Assembly: GCF_001424875.1 (NCBI RefSeq)
Contig: NZ_LMCT01000001.1
Location: 54,022-118,021, forward strand
Direction: 5' to 3'
Source of the DNA: Kitasatospora sp. Root107
Lineage (GTDB): Bacteria > Actinomycetota > Actinomycetes > Streptomycetales > Streptomycetaceae
DNA: 64,000 bases
This document shows positions 12,074-21,271 of this stretch, piece by piece; position 1 is the stretch's first letter; each line of letters opens with the position of its first letter. A model generated the notes under the pieces. That model ran no database searches. It had not been told where the DNA came from and saw only the letters and a program-made list of their open reading frames with translations. A program made the position numbers and the translations under genes.

Positions 12074-13333
12074 TCAGTTTTCGCCGAGCGAGGCCGCCAG
12101 CTCCCTGACCCGGGCACCGATCTCGGCCGGCGCACCACCGCTGAGCAGGCGTCCGATCAGTTCACCGACCTCCGCCATCCGCTCGACGGTCATCCCCTGG
12201 GCCGCCACCGCACCTGTGCCCAAACGGATACCGGAGGTCTCGGCGGGCGGAGCCGGATCGAACGGGAGTGCGCACTTGCCGAGCATCAGTCCGGCCGCCG
12301 CGCAGCGGCGCTCGGCCTCGACACCCGTCAGACCGAGCGCTCCGACGTCCGCCGTCACCAGCTGGGTGTCGGTGCCACCGGTCTGCGGGGGCGCGCCGGC
12401 TGCCTCGAGCGCCCCGGCCAGGGAGCGTGCACCGTCCACCGCGCGCTGGAGGTACGCAACGAACTCCGGCGTACCCGCCTGCGCGAACGCCACCGCCTTG
12501 CCCGCCACCTCGTTCATCGCCGCCCCGCCCTGGCTGAACGGGAACACCGCCCGGTCCACCCGTCCCGCCAACTCCTCGGAACAGAGCAGCAGCCCGCCAC
12601 GCGGCCCACGCAGCAGCTTGTGGGTGGCCGCCACCGTGACGTCCGCGTACGGCACCGGGCTCGGCGCCAGGCCCGCCGCGACCAGTCCGGTGGTCTGCGC
12701 GGTGTCGGCGATCAGGTAGGCGTCCACCTCGTCGGCGATCTCCCGGAAGGCGGCCCAGTCCAGGTGCCGGGGGTAGGAGATCCCGCCCGCGACGATCGCC
12801 TTCGGCCGGTGCAGTTTGGCCAGCTCGCGGACCTGGTCGTAGTCCAGCAGCTGGTCCTGCTCGCGCACGCCGTAGCCGACGAAGTCGAACCAGCGGCCGG
12901 AGAAGTTCGCCCGCGAGCCGCAGCTCAGGTGCCCGCCGTGCTCCAGCGACATCGCCAGCACCAGGTCACCAGGTCGCAGCAGCGCCGCGTACGCCGCCAG
13001 CATCGCCGAAGTCCCGGACCGGGGCTGGACGTTGGCGTGTTCGGCGGCGAACAGCCGCTTCGCCCGGTCGACCGCGAGCAGCTCGGCGGCATCGGCGAGG
13101 GTGCAGCCACTGTGATGGCGGTGGCCCGGATAGCCCTCGGCGTACTTGTCCACCAGCGGGCCGCCCAGCGCGGCCAGCACCGCCGGGGTGGTGAGGTTCT
13201 CCCCCGCCAGCAGCTGCAGGCTCTCCGCTCGGCGGCCGGCCTCGGCGGCGAGCAGGTCGGCGAGTTGCGGATCCGCCTCCCGCAGCGCGGCGGGGGCGGT
13301 CCAGGAGAGTTGCACATCATGGGTGACGGTCAT
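12074..13333 (-). CDS. Serine hydroxymethyltransferase-like PLP enzyme (divergent paralogue)
   Basis: 419 aa, fold type I PLP enzyme. The GlyA frame is clear: LLAGENLTTPAVLAALG, KYAEGYPGHR, VQPRSGTSA (102-110), HGGHLSCGS with ring-stacking His135, Asp210, the THK motif with Schiff-base Lys239, and LRGPRGG. Several positions differ from canonical GlyA: VQPHSGSQA becomes VQPRSGTSA, and DMAHxAGL becomes DTAQTTGL, so the His contacting the cofactor is Gln213. It may therefore act on another beta-hydroxy amino acid, or as an aldolase or transaldimination enzyme. Streptomyces usually also has a canonical glyA elsewhere. Confidence 0.85.
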   Translation of the reverse strand: MTVTHDVQLSWTAPAALREADPQLADLLAAEAGRRAESLQLLAGENLTTPAVLAALGGPLVDKYAEGYPGHRHHSGCTLADAAELLAVDRAKRLFAAEHANVQPRSGTSAMLAAYAALLRPGDLVLAMSLEHGGHLSCGSRANFSGRWFDFVGYGVREQDQLLDYDQVRELAKLHRPKAIVAGGISYPRHLDWAAFREIADEVDAYLIADTAQTTGLVAAGLAPSPVPYADVTVAATHKLLRGPRGGLLLCSEELAGRVDRAVFPFSQGGAAMNEVAGKAVAFAQAGTPEFVAYLQRAVDGARSLAGALEAAGAPPQTGGTDTQLVTADVGALGLTGVEAERRCAAAGLMLGKCALPFDPAPPAETSGIRLGTGAVAAQGMTVERMAEVGELIGRLLSGGAPAEIGARVRELAASLGEN

Positions 13334-13434
13334 GGCAAAGCTCCCGGGCAGCGGACATTTCGGGCGGCATCACCCAGCGTAGGCCGCCACCTGCCCTCCG
13401 GCCCGTCCATACACCCACCCGAGCAGACGGTTCG

Positions 13435-14109
13435 TCAGCGAGAGGTACCCGTCAGGGCCGTCACGACCGGGTCGAGGGCGTCGAATATCTCCTCGCCGCA
13501 GTTGCGGAACATGCCGATCGGGGCGCCGTACGGGTCGTCCACCTCGTCGGACTCCGGGGTCGCGGCGAGCAGCCAGCCGCGCAGCGCGGCGGCGGCCCGG
13601 ACCAGGGCGCGGGCCCGCTCGGTGACGTGGGCGCCGCCCCGGGGGTCGGGCAGGGTGGAGGGGTCGATCCGCCGGACCAGCCGGGTGAACTCCTTGAGCG
13701 TGAAGGTCCGCAGACCGGCCGCGTGACCCATCGAGATCACCTGTGCCCGGTGGTCGAGCGTCGCGGTGAGCACCAGGTCGGCGTCGATCACGTGCTCGTC
13801 GAGCAGCTCACGCCCGGCGAAGCCGTCGGCGCCGACGCCGTACTCGCCGAGCACGGTGGCGGCATGGGCCTCCATCGGGGCGCCCTCGTGCCCCCAGGTG
13901 CCCGCGCTCTCCACCACGATCCGGCCGGCGAAGTCCGCCAGCCGGGTGTCCAGCTCGTGCCGGGTCAGCCGCTCCGCGATCGGCGACCGGCAGACGTTGC
14001 CGGTGCAGACGAAGAGGATGCGGAACGAGTCGAGGGGCCGCGGCGAGACCGTGACGTACCCGGGTATGCCGAGGCCGGAGGAGGCGCCGTGCAGCGAGGC
14101 CGCTGTCAA
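13435..14109 (-). CDS. Low-molecular-weight protein tyrosine phosphatase family protein
   Basis: 224 aa. The P-loop VCTGNVCRS (C-x5-R-S) near residues 34-42 and the late DDPYG (general-acid Asp) define an LMW-PTP/arsenate-reductase-fold phosphatase. About 25 residues precede the core fold and the linker regions are longer than the 150-aa minimum. The start is a TTG overlapping the stop of the Sua5 gene (TTGA), so the pair is coupled. Its neighbours are envelope genes, and a role in regulating wall-polymer synthesis is possible but not shown by the sequence. Confidence 0.88.
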   Translation of the reverse strand: MTAASLHGASSGLGIPGYVTVSPRPLDSFRILFVCTGNVCRSPIAERLTRHELDTRLADFAGRIVVESAGTWGHEGAPMEAHAATVLGEYGVGADGFAGRELLDEHVIDADLVLTATLDHRAQVISMGHAAGLRTFTLKEFTRLVRRIDPSTLPDPRGGAHVTERARALVRAAAALRGWLLAATPESDEVDDPYGAPIGMFRNCGEEIFDALDPVVTALTGTSR

Positions 14110-14753
14110 CTGCCGGCCTCCAGGTCCGGTACGACCTCCCTCAGCTGCTCGGCGCTGATCGCGCCGGCCCGCAGCAGGACCGGCACCTTGCCCGTGACGT
14201 CGACGATGGACGAGGCCTGCCCGAAGTCGGCGTTGCCGCCGTCCAGGTAGACCGAGACCGAGTCGCCGAGCTGGGCGAAGGCGTCGTCGCAGGTGGACGG
14301 CGAGGGGCCGCCGGTCCGGTTGGCGCTGGAGACCGCCATCGGGCCGACGTTGTTGAGCAGTTCGAGCGCGACGGGGTGCAGCGGCATCCGGACCGCGACG
14401 GTGCCCCGGGTGTCGCCGAGGTCCCAGCGCAGCGACGGCTGGTGCTTGGCGACCAGGGTCAGCCCACCCGGCCAGAACGCGTCCACCAGCTCCCAGGCCT
14501 GCTCGGAGAAGTCCGTGACCAGACCGTGCAACGTGGTCGGCGAGCCGACCAGCACCGGGGAGGGCATGTTGCGGCCGCGGCCCTTGGCGTCCAGCAGGGC
14601 GCCGACCGCCTCCGGGCTGAACGCGTCCGCACCGATCCCGTACAGGGTGTCGGTCGGCAGCACGACCAGCTCGCCCCTGCGGATCGCCGAGGCGGCCTCG
14701 CGCAGCCCGGTCTCACGGTCGCCTGCGTCGGCGCAGTCGTAGCGGCGGCTCAT
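14106..14753 (-). CDS. L-threonylcarbamoyladenylate synthase (Sua5/YrdC family)
   Basis: 215 aa, single YrdC domain without the C-terminal Sua5 domain. The enzyme makes threonylcarbamoyl-AMP from Thr, bicarbonate and ATP for the t6A37 modification of ANN-decoding tRNAs. PTDTLYGIGADAF, KGRGRNMPSPVLV, FWPGGLTLV and SSANRTGGPSP are the expected substrate-binding motifs. The start is an ATG. It shares a cluster with prmC and prfA, other translation-fidelity genes. Confidence 0.93.
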   Translation of the reverse strand: MSRRYDCADAGDRETGLREAASAIRRGELVVLPTDTLYGIGADAFSPEAVGALLDAKGRGRNMPSPVLVGSPTTLHGLVTDFSEQAWELVDAFWPGGLTLVAKHQPSLRWDLGDTRGTVAVRMPLHPVALELLNNVGPMAVSSANRTGGPSPSTCDDAFAQLGDSVSVYLDGGNADFGQASSIVDVTGKVPVLLRAGAISAEQLREVVPDLEAGS

Positions 14754-14812
14754 CGGTGCGGTCCCCTCTCGGAAAGCTGACTGGTCATCAGAGCGAAGCC
14801 TTCCGCGCGGTC

Positions 14813-14934
14813 GTGCTCTGCTCGATGTTCACAACGACGCCCTTCGGGCTGTTGTGCTCTGCTCGATGTCACAACGACGCCCTTCGGGCTGTTGTGCTGT
14901 GCTCGATGTTCACAACGACGCCCTTCGGGCTGTT
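14813..14934. repeat. Three-copy tandem repeat (41/40/41 bp) derived from the prmC 3' end
   Basis: Copies lie at 14813-14853, 14854-14893 and 14894-14934. Copy 2 lacks one T and copy 3 has a single C-to-G change. Each unit contains a hairpin (GCCC-TTC-GGGC flanked by ACAAC/GTTGT). Copy 3 overlaps the last eight codons and the stop of prmC (stop at 14910-14912). The 22 nt before copy 1 match the unit at 14 positions, so a decayed fourth copy may exist. The units may act as iterated 3'-end hairpins for prmC. Confidence 0.9.
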
Positions 14935-15776
14935 GTGAAGCGCGGCCGGTTGTTCAGGTCCCGGTGGTCGGCGGCGTCCGTCCAGCCGCTCTCCTCGCGG
15001 AACACCCACGGCACCTGCCCGCCCTGGGTGTCGGCGTGCTCGATCACCACGACTCCCCCGGGCCGCAGCAGCCGGGCGGCGACCCGCTCGATGCCGCGGA
15101 TCGCGTCCAGGCCGTCCTCGCCGGAGAACAGCGACATCTGCGGATCGTGGTCGCGGGCCTCGGGTGCCACGTACTCCCACTCGGTGAGCGGGATGTACGG
15201 CGGGTTGCTGATCACCAGGTCGAAGCGGCCGTCCCAGGAGCGGTCGTCCTCGAAGGCCCGGGTGGCGTCGCCCGCGTGCAGGGTGACCCGGGCCCGGTCC
15301 GAGCTGGCCTCGATGTTGCGCCGGGTGTACTTCATCGCGCCCTCGTCCAGCTCGAAGGCGTGCACGGTGGAGCGCGGCAGCTCCTGGGCCAGCGCCAGCG
15401 CGATCGCGCCGGAGCCGGTGCACAGGTCGACCACCAGCGGCTCGGCGACGTCCATGTCGCGGACGGCGTCTATGGCCCACTCGACCACCGACTCGGTCTC
15501 GGGCCGGGGCACGAAGACCCCGGGGCCGACCTCCAGCTCCAGGTAGCGGAAGAACGCCCGGCCGGTGATGTGCTGGAGCGGCTCGCGCGCCTCGCGGCGG
15601 GAGATCGCCTCCCAGTACCGGGCGTCGAACTCGCTGTCCTTCACCGTGTGCAGCTGGCTGCGCTTGACGCCGTGGACGTGTGCGGCGAGTTCCTCCGCGT
15701 CGAAGCGCGGCGACGGCACCCCGGCCGCGGCCAACCGCTGGGTGGCCTGGGCCACCTCGGCGAGCAGCAGGTTCAT
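14910..15776 (-). CDS. prmC: Peptide chain release factor N5-glutamine methyltransferase
   Basis: 288 aa. PrmC (HemK) uses SAM to methylate the Gln of the GGQ motif in release factors. The catalytic NPPY motif (VISNPPYIPL), the SAM loop VVDLCTGSGAIALALA and the N-terminal helical domain (NLLLAEVAQATQRL) are present. Its substrate gene prfA is directly upstream, 20 bp away. The last eight residues (TTARRASL) are encoded by the tandem-repeat unit, so the C-terminus may differ from that of relatives. Confidence 0.95.
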   Translation of the reverse strand: MNLLLAEVAQATQRLAAAGVPSPRFDAEELAAHVHGVKRSQLHTVKDSEFDARYWEAISRREAREPLQHITGRAFFRYLELEVGPGVFVPRPETESVVEWAIDAVRDMDVAEPLVVDLCTGSGAIALALAQELPRSTVHAFELDEGAMKYTRRNIEASSDRARVTLHAGDATRAFEDDRSWDGRFDLVISNPPYIPLTEWEYVAPEARDHDPQMSLFSGEDGLDAIRGIERVAARLLRPGGVVVIEHADTQGGQVPWVFREESGWTDAADHRDLNNRPRFTTARRASL

Positions 15777-15796
15777 CCGTACACCCCTTGTCCGGG

Positions 15797-16876
15797 TCAG
15801 TTCTCCTGGGCGGCGGCGGCCAGCTTGGCCGCCGCGTCGGCGTCCACGCAGGACTGGATCACCGCGTTGAGCTCGCCGTCCAGCACCTGGTCCAGGTTGT
15901 ACGACTTGAACCCGGTGCGGTGGTCCGAGATGCGGTTCTCCGGGAAGTTGTACGTCCGGATGCGCTCGGAGCGGTCCACGGTGCGGACCTGGCTGCGCCG
16001 GGCGTCCGACGCCTCCAGGTCGGCCGCCTCCTGCGCGGCGGCGAGCAGCCGCGAACGCAGGATGCGCATGGCCTGCTCCTTGTTCTGCAGCTGGCTCTTC
16101 TCGTTCTGGCAGGACGCCACGATACCGGTCGGCAGGTGGGTGATCCGGACCGCCGAGTCGGTGGTGTTGACGGACTGTCCGCCCGGGCCCGAGGAGCGGT
16201 AGACGTCGATCCGCAGCTCGTTGGCGATGATCTCGACCTCGACCTCCTCGGCCTCCGGCGTGACCAGCACACCGGCCGCGGAGGTGTGGATCCGGCCCTG
16301 CGACTCGGTCGCCGGGACGCGCTGCACGCGGTGCACGCCGCCCTCGTACTTGAGCCGGGCCCAGACGCCCAGGCCGGGCTCGGGGGTGCCCTTGGTCTTC
16401 ACGGCGACCGAGACGTCCTTGTAGCCGCCGAGGTCGGACTCGTTGGCGTCGATGATCTCGGTCTTCCAGCCCACCCGCTCGGCGAACCGCAGGTACATCC
16501 GGAGCAGGTCGCCGGCGAACAGCGCGGACTCCTCGCCGCCCTCACCCGCCTTGACCTCCAGGATGACGTCCTTCTCGTCGTTGGGGTCGCGCGGCACCAG
16601 CAGCACCCGCAGCTCTTCGGTCAGCTCGTCGCGCCGGGCCTCCGAGGACTTCATCTCCGCGATGAAGTCCGAGTCCTCGAGCGCGAGTTCACGTGCCGCC
16701 TCGATGTCCTCACCGGCCAGCTTCCAGGCCCGGTAGGTACGCGTGATCGGGGTCAGCTCGGCATAGCGCTTGGCCAGCTTGCGAGCGTTCGCCTGGTCGG
16801 CGTGGACCGAGGGGTCGGCCAGCCTCGTCTCGAGGTCGGCGTGCTCGGTGAGGAGCTCTTCGACTGCCTCGAACAT
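15797..16876 (-). CDS. prfA: Peptide chain release factor 1
   Basis: 359 aa, full length. RF1 reads UAA and UAG and triggers peptide release. The stop-codon-reading PAT motif is in [14 protein letters not shown] and the catalytic GGQ is in [20 protein letters not shown]. The start is an ATG. It lies head of prmC, forming a functional pair. Confidence 0.97.
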   Translation of the reverse strand: MFEAVEELLTEHADLETRLADPSVHADQANARKLAKRYAELTPITRTYRAWKLAGEDIEAARELALEDSDFIAEMKSSEARRDELTEELRVLLVPRDPNDEKDVILEVKAGEGGEESALFAGDLLRMYLRFAERVGWKTEIIDANESDLGGYKDVSVAVKTKGTPEPGLGVWARLKYEGGVHRVQRVPATESQGRIHTSAAGVLVTPEAEEVEVEIIANELRIDVYRSSGPGGQSVNTTDSAVRITHLPTGIVASCQNEKSQLQNKEQAMRILRSRLLAAAQEAADLEASDARRSQVRTVDRSERIRTYNFPENRISDHRTGFKSYNLDQVLDGELNAVIQSCVDADAAAKLAAAAQEN

Positions 16877-16936
16877 CGGGTGGGCCTACTTCCGCTGAGA
16901 GCTGTTTGACAGGGCTTGGGGCTGGTGGGGGAAGAC

Positions 16937-16959
16937 GCGAACGGCGCCGATCCGTTCGC
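16937..16959 (-). terminator. Possible rpmE terminator
   Basis: A perfect 8-bp stem (GCGAACGG / CCGTTCGC) with a 7-nt loop lies between the rpmE stop and the prfA start. A second, weaker ACCCA/TGGGT pairing follows at about 16960-16978. Confidence 0.4.
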
Positions 16960-17003
16960 ACCCACGAGTACATGGGTACGCCCGAACCGGCGCCGTACGG
17001 ACG

Positions 17004-17228
17004 CTAGTCCTGCTTCGCGGAGAGCTTCTTGCCGAAGCGGGCCTCGAAGCGGGCAACGCGGCCACCGGTGTCCAGAATCTTCTGCTTGCCGGTGTAGAAC
17101 GGGTGGCACTGCGAGCAGACCTCGGCGCGAATGACGCCACTGGTCTCGGTCGAGCGGGTCTGGAACTCGGCGCCGCAGGTGCAGGTCACGTTGGTGACCA
17201 CGTACTCGGGGTGAACGTTGGGCTTCAA
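17004..17228 (-). CDS. rpmE: 50S ribosomal protein L31, zinc-binding form
   Basis: 74 aa. Cys16, Cys18, Cys38 and Cys41 form the zinc site of the C+ type L31, in contrast to the zinc-free paralogue that replaces it under zinc limitation. The start is a TTG seven nt after AGGAG. The gene stands alone between the LCP gene and prfA. Confidence 0.96.
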   Translation of the reverse strand: MKPNVHPEYVVTNVTCTCGAEFQTRSTETSGVIRAEVCSQCHPFYTGKQKILDTGGRVARFEARFGKKLSAKQD

Positions 17229-17358
17229 GGGGTTCTCCTAGTGTTCGGGAGGGCACCGGGTCGGCAGCTGACAGCCGCACGTGAACCGGGACCGACGGAC
17301 CAGTCTGCCAGGACTGACCGCTTCTTCCCAAACCGAGTGGCGGCCACCGATATTCCGA

Positions 17359-18474
17359 CTACCGGCTGGTGGCTCCCGCAGCCCCGCTCCTGGTGGGCTT
17401 CGCCGTCGCCGACGGGGCCGCCTCGGCCGGGTTGGCCGGCTGGCTGCTGAGCACCGACTCGGGCACCACCCGGTCGGCGGCCAGCGCCCGCCACAGCTCG
17501 GCGGCCCGGGGTTCGGCCGGGATCACCCGATTCAGGTCGCTCGGTGCGGTCACCACCGGCAGGGTGACCATGCTGAGGTTCTCCGGGCCGATCGGCTTGA
17601 GGACGTCGGCGAGGCCGACCAGGGCGCTCACCGAGGCCAGGTCGGAGTCGGTGGTGATGCTCTTGGTGAGCTTGTCCCCCACCGACCAGAGCTTGGCCGG
17701 GTTGGAGGCCAGCCCGATGCTCTTCACCTGCCCCAGCATCGACTTGACCATCTGCTTCTGCAGCTCGATCCGGCCCAGGTCGCTGCCGTCGCCGACGCCG
17801 TGCCTGGTGCGGACGAAGGCCAGCGCCTGGTCACCGTTCAACCGGTGTGTACCGGCGGCCAGGTGCAGCCCGCTGTCCTTGTCGTCGATGGCCACCGTGG
17901 TGGTCACGCCGACCCCGCCGATGGCGTTCACGAAGTCCGCGAAACCGGCGAAGTCGATTTCGACGAAGTGGTCCATCCGCATCCCGGTGAGCTGCTCGGT
18001 GGTCTTCACCGCACAGGCCGGACCGCCGACCTCGTACGCGGTGTTGAACATCACGCCCTTCGCGGCCGGCACCGCCGCGCCGGTGCCGACGGCGCTGCAG
18101 GCGGGCCGGGCGACCAGGGTGTCCCGGGGGATCGAGACCACGTCGGCCCGCGTGTGCGCCTGGTTGACGTGCACCACCATCGCGGTGTCCGAGCGGGCGG
18201 TGCCGTCGGTCTGGCCCCCGGCCAGGTCGCCGTTCTTGCCGTTGCGCGAGTCCGAGCCGAGCACCAGCACGTTGAACGAGCCGTTGGTCGAGGCGGGCGG
18301 CCGGGCGGTGCCCAGCTGGCCGTTGATGTCGACGCTCTTGATGTTCCCGTTGAGCTTCCAGTACGCGTACCCGGCCGCGCCGCCGCCGATCACCAGCAGC
18401 CCGGCCACCGTGCAGACGACGGTCCTGCGCAGGCGTATCCGCCGGCTCAGGGTCTTGCGTCGGTGTTCGGCCAT
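17359..18474 (-). CDS. LytR-CpsA-Psr (LCP) family cell-wall polymer ligase
   Basis: 371 aa. A basic cytoplasmic N-terminus, one membrane helix (about 18-37) and an extracellular LCP domain. LCP enzymes attach teichoic-acid-like or other polyprenyl-linked glycopolymers to peptidoglycan. Catalytic and lipid-pyrophosphate-binding residues are visible: GSDSR (Asp75, Arg77), RSDT (Asp96), SIPRDT (Arg117, Asp118) and the later FVRTRH...DLGRIELQKQ. The C-terminal 35 residues are an Ala/Pro/Thr-rich tail. It could act downstream of the TagO-like enzyme in the same region. Confidence 0.93.
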   Translation of the reverse strand: MAEHRRKTLSRRIRLRRTVVCTVAGLLVIGGGAAGYAYWKLNGNIKSVDINGQLGTARPPASTNGSFNVLVLGSDSRNGKNGDLAGGQTDGTARSDTAMVVHVNQAHTRADVVSIPRDTLVARPACSAVGTGAAVPAAKGVMFNTAYEVGGPACAVKTTEQLTGMRMDHFVEIDFAGFADFVNAIGGVGVTTTVAIDDKDSGLHLAAGTHRLNGDQALAFVRTRHGVGDGSDLGRIELQKQMVKSMLGQVKSIGLASNPAKLWSVGDKLTKSITTDSDLASVSALVGLADVLKPIGPENLSMVTLPVVTAPSDLNRVIPAEPRAAELWRALAADRVVPESVLSSQPANPAEAAPSATAKPTRSGAAGATSR

Positions 18475-18583
18475 AGCGTCTCGTCCTCAGCTCTCTGGGG
18501 GCTTGGTCGGTATGACCTTCATTCTGAGCATAAGGGAATCAGATACCGATAAGTCCGTTTCTTAAGTCGTGCTGAGAAGACGC

Positions 18584-18619
18584 GAAAGCCCCGGACCGCG
18601 GTTGCGGTCCGGGGCTTTC
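18584..18619 (-). terminator. Rho-gene terminator hairpin
   Basis: A perfect 16-bp inverted repeat (GAAAGCCCCGGACCGC / GCGGTCCGGGGCTTTC) with a 4-nt loop lies 16 nt past the rho stop codon. It is among the strongest hairpins in the window. Confidence 0.75.
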
Positions 18620-18635
18620 GGGTTCAGCCGGGAGG

Positions 18636-20738
18636 TCAGTCCTGGCCGGGGGTGTTCTTGGCGATCTGCATCAAGAACTCGGCGTTGCTCTTGGTCTGCT
18701 TCAGCTTGTCCAGCAGCAGCTCCATCGCCTGCTGCGAGTCGAGCGCGTGCAGCACCCGGCGGAGCTTCCAGGTGATGGCCAACTCCTCGGCGCCCAGCAG
18801 GATCTCGTCCTTACGGGTGCTCGACGCGTCGACGTCGACGGCCGGGAAGATCCGCTTGTCGGAGAGCTTGCGGTCGAGCCGGAGCTCCATGTTGCCGGTG
18901 CCCTTGAACTCCTCGAAGACGACCTCGTCGGCCCGCGAGCCGGTCTCCACCAGTGCGGTGGCGAGGATGGTCAGCGAGCCGCCGTTCTCGATGTTGCGCG
19001 CCGCACCGAAGAACTTCTTCGGCGGGTAGAGCGCGGTCGAGTCGACACCACCGGACAGGATGCGGCCGGAGGCCGGCGCCGCCAGGTTGTAGGCACGGCC
19101 CAGGCGGGTGATCGAGTCCAGCAGGATGACCACGTCGTGGCCCAGCTCGACCAGGCGCTTGGCGCGCTCGATGGCCAGCTCGGCGACGACGGTGTGGTCC
19201 TCGGCCGGGCGGTCGAAGGTCGAGGAGATGACCTCGCCCTTCACCGACCGCTGCATGTCGGTGACCTCTTCCGGACGCTCGTCGACCAGGACGACCATCA
19301 GGTGGCACTCGGGGTTGTTGGTGGTGATCGCGTTGGCGATCGCCTGCATGATCATCGTCTTGCCGGTCTTCGGCGGGGCGACGATCAGACCACGCTGGCC
19401 CTTACCGATCGGGGCGACCAGGTCGATGATGCGGGTGGTCAGGATGCCCGGGTCGGTCTCCAGCCGCAGGCGCTCCTGCGGGTAGAGCGGGGTCAGCTTG
19501 CCGAACTCGGGGCGGTTGCGGCCGCTCTCCGGGTCCATGCCGTTGACCGAGTCCAGCCGCACCATGGCGTTGAACTTCTCGCGGCGCTCGCCGTCCTTGG
19601 GCTGGCGCACCGCACCGGTGATCGCGTCACCCTTGCGCAGGCCGTTCTTGCGGACCTGGGCCAGCGAGACGTAGACGTCGTTCGAACCCGGCAGGTAGCC
19701 GGAGGTCCGCACGAAGGCGTAGTTGTCGAGGATGTCCAGGATGCCCGCGACCGGGATCAGCACATCGTCGTCGTTGACCTGCACCTCGGCCGGGCCGGCC
19801 TCGAAACGCTCGCCCCGGGTGCCACGGCCCCGGCGGTCGCGGTAGCGGCCCCGACGGCCCCGACGGCCGTCGCCGAACTCGTCGTCGTCGTAGCCACCGG
19901 CCTGCGGCTGCTGGCTCACGCTCTGCTGACGGCTCTGCTGCGGGGCACTGTCCTGGGCGCCGCCCTGCTGGGTCTGCTGACCCTGCTGGCGCTCGCCGCG
20001 CTCCGGACGGTCGGTACGGTCCCGACGGTTGCGGCGGTCCCGGCGGGACTCGCGGCTGTCGTCCTGACCGGCCTGGCTCTCGGTGGTCTCGGTGCGCTCG
20101 CCGCCCTCGCGACGGTCGCGCCGGTCCCGGCGGTCCCGGCGGGTCTCGGTCCGGCCGTCGGCGTCGAGCGTCCGGGCGTCGGTACGGGCCTCGGCGACCA
20201 CGGTGGCGGTCGTCTCGGCGGCGGTCGCGGCCGCAGCCTCGGCGGTCGGCGCACCGGCGGCCGAGGTGGCCCGACGGCGGGTGCGCTCGGCACGGGCCGG
20301 GGCAGCGGTCTCGGCGGCAGCCTGGACCGGGATCTCGATCTGGGCCTGCGGCTCGGCAGCCGGGGCGGCCGCAGCAGCGGCGGCCTTGGTCCGGCGGGCA
20401 GGCTTCTCCTCGGCCTTCACCTCGGCCGCGGGGGCCTCGGCGGCGGCCGGAGCCGCGGCCTTGGTGGCCCGCTTGGCGGGAGCGGCCGGGGCGGCGGCGC
20501 CGGCCAGCAGCGGGTCACCGCCGCTCTTCTCCTTGATGGCGTCAATCAGCTGGCTCTTGCGAAGGCGTCCGGTACCGCTGATCCCGAGGGTCGAGGCGAG
20601 CTTCTGCAGCTCGGCCAGGACCAGGCCGTCGAGGCCCGCGGCAGCGGTACGGCGGCGCTTGGCCGGAGCCGCCGGGGCGGCGGTGTCTGACGCGTCGGCG
20701 TCGGGGCGCGCGCCCATCAGATCGGTGGAGTCGCTCAC
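18636..20738 (-). CDS. rho: Transcription termination factor Rho (with long N-terminal insertion)
   Basis: 700 aa against about 420 in E. coli. Hexameric RNA helicase that ends transcription at unstructured C-rich RNA. An N-terminal Rho_N helix pair (about 38-75), then some 250 residues of low-complexity insertion: first Ala-rich, then Arg/Asp repeats ([11 protein letters not shown]) and a Gln-rich stretch (QQGQQTQQ). The cold-shock RNA-binding domain follows (near 335-400), then Walker A PPKTGKT (about 455-461) and Walker [11 protein letters not shown]. The start is a GTG behind GGAAGG. Such insertions are typical of actinobacterial Rho and add RNA-binding capacity. Confidence 0.97.
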   Translation of the reverse strand: MSDSTDLMGARPDADASDTAAPAAPAKRRRTAAAGLDGLVLAELQKLASTLGISGTGRLRKSQLIDAIKEKSGGDPLLAGAAAPAAPAKRATKAAAPAAAEAPAAEVKAEEKPARRTKAAAAAAAPAAEPQAQIEIPVQAAAETAAPARAERTRRRATSAAGAPTAEAAAATAAETTATVVAEARTDARTLDADGRTETRRDRRDRRDRREGGERTETTESQAGQDDSRESRRDRRNRRDRTDRPERGERQQGQQTQQGGAQDSAPQQSRQQSVSQQPQAGGYDDDEFGDGRRGRRGRYRDRRGRGTRGERFEAGPAEVQVNDDDVLIPVAGILDILDNYAFVRTSGYLPGSNDVYVSLAQVRKNGLRKGDAITGAVRQPKDGERREKFNAMVRLDSVNGMDPESGRNRPEFGKLTPLYPQERLRLETDPGILTTRIIDLVAPIGKGQRGLIVAPPKTGKTMIMQAIANAITTNNPECHLMVVLVDERPEEVTDMQRSVKGEVISSTFDRPAEDHTVVAELAIERAKRLVELGHDVVILLDSITRLGRAYNLAAPASGRILSGGVDSTALYPPKKFFGAARNIENGGSLTILATALVETGSRADEVVFEEFKGTGNMELRLDRKLSDKRIFPAVDVDASSTRKDEILLGAEELAITWKLRRVLHALDSQQAMELLLDKLKQTKSNAEFLMQIAKNTPGQD

Positions 20739-21271
20739 TAAGGGTCCTTCCCTGGAGCGGACGTCGGCCTGTCTGGCTCGGCGACCGGTTGTGCTGTCCT
20801 GACCAACGCTTGACTGCGTCGGTCCGAGGCGGTGATCCCCCGAATGGCGCTGCCAGTCGGGGAAGAGCTGAGATGTGCACGGTGGTGCGAAGTGGCGCGG
20901 ATCGGTCTCGTGCCGACCCCGCTGCCTGCGATACCCGGGCCCCCGTCGCGTGACGGTGGCCGGGCCCCATCCGGGCGTGCCTCTAGGTGAGAGGCCGCGG
21001 GAGGGAGTCAGGTGCCGTCACGGCTTCGGGAAACGGCCGCCTTTGCGCAGGCAGGCTGCGTACGCGCTGCGGAGGGCTCCCGGAGAATCGTGGTCCCGCT
21101 CGTCCACGGCCCCACTCGTGCGGACTGGCCGCAACAGCGGAGGCTCGGGATCGGGACGTGGCGCACCGAACCCCGGAGGGCACCTGGTGCAGCATTGAGG
21201 TTAACACTACCGACCCCCTGAGACATTCCCCGGCCCCGTTCTCGTCAATCGTGTCCGTGCGACCGTCTTGC
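20739..21271 (-). promoter_or_regulatory. Long spacer and putative rho leader
   Basis: 533 bp between rho and thrB with no reading frame that I believe to be a gene. On the minus strand a TAGTGT hexamer (21204-21209), preceded by an unconvincing -35, could be a promoter -10. That would give rho an untranslated leader of more than 450 nt. A long leader would suit known autoregulation of rho by its own product, but this is inference. Confidence 0.35.

Noticed and set aside
14756..14938. A 60-codon plus-strand frame with repeated FTTTPFGL units
   Set aside because: It is only the translation of the tandem DNA repeat; no ribosome site or conserved family.
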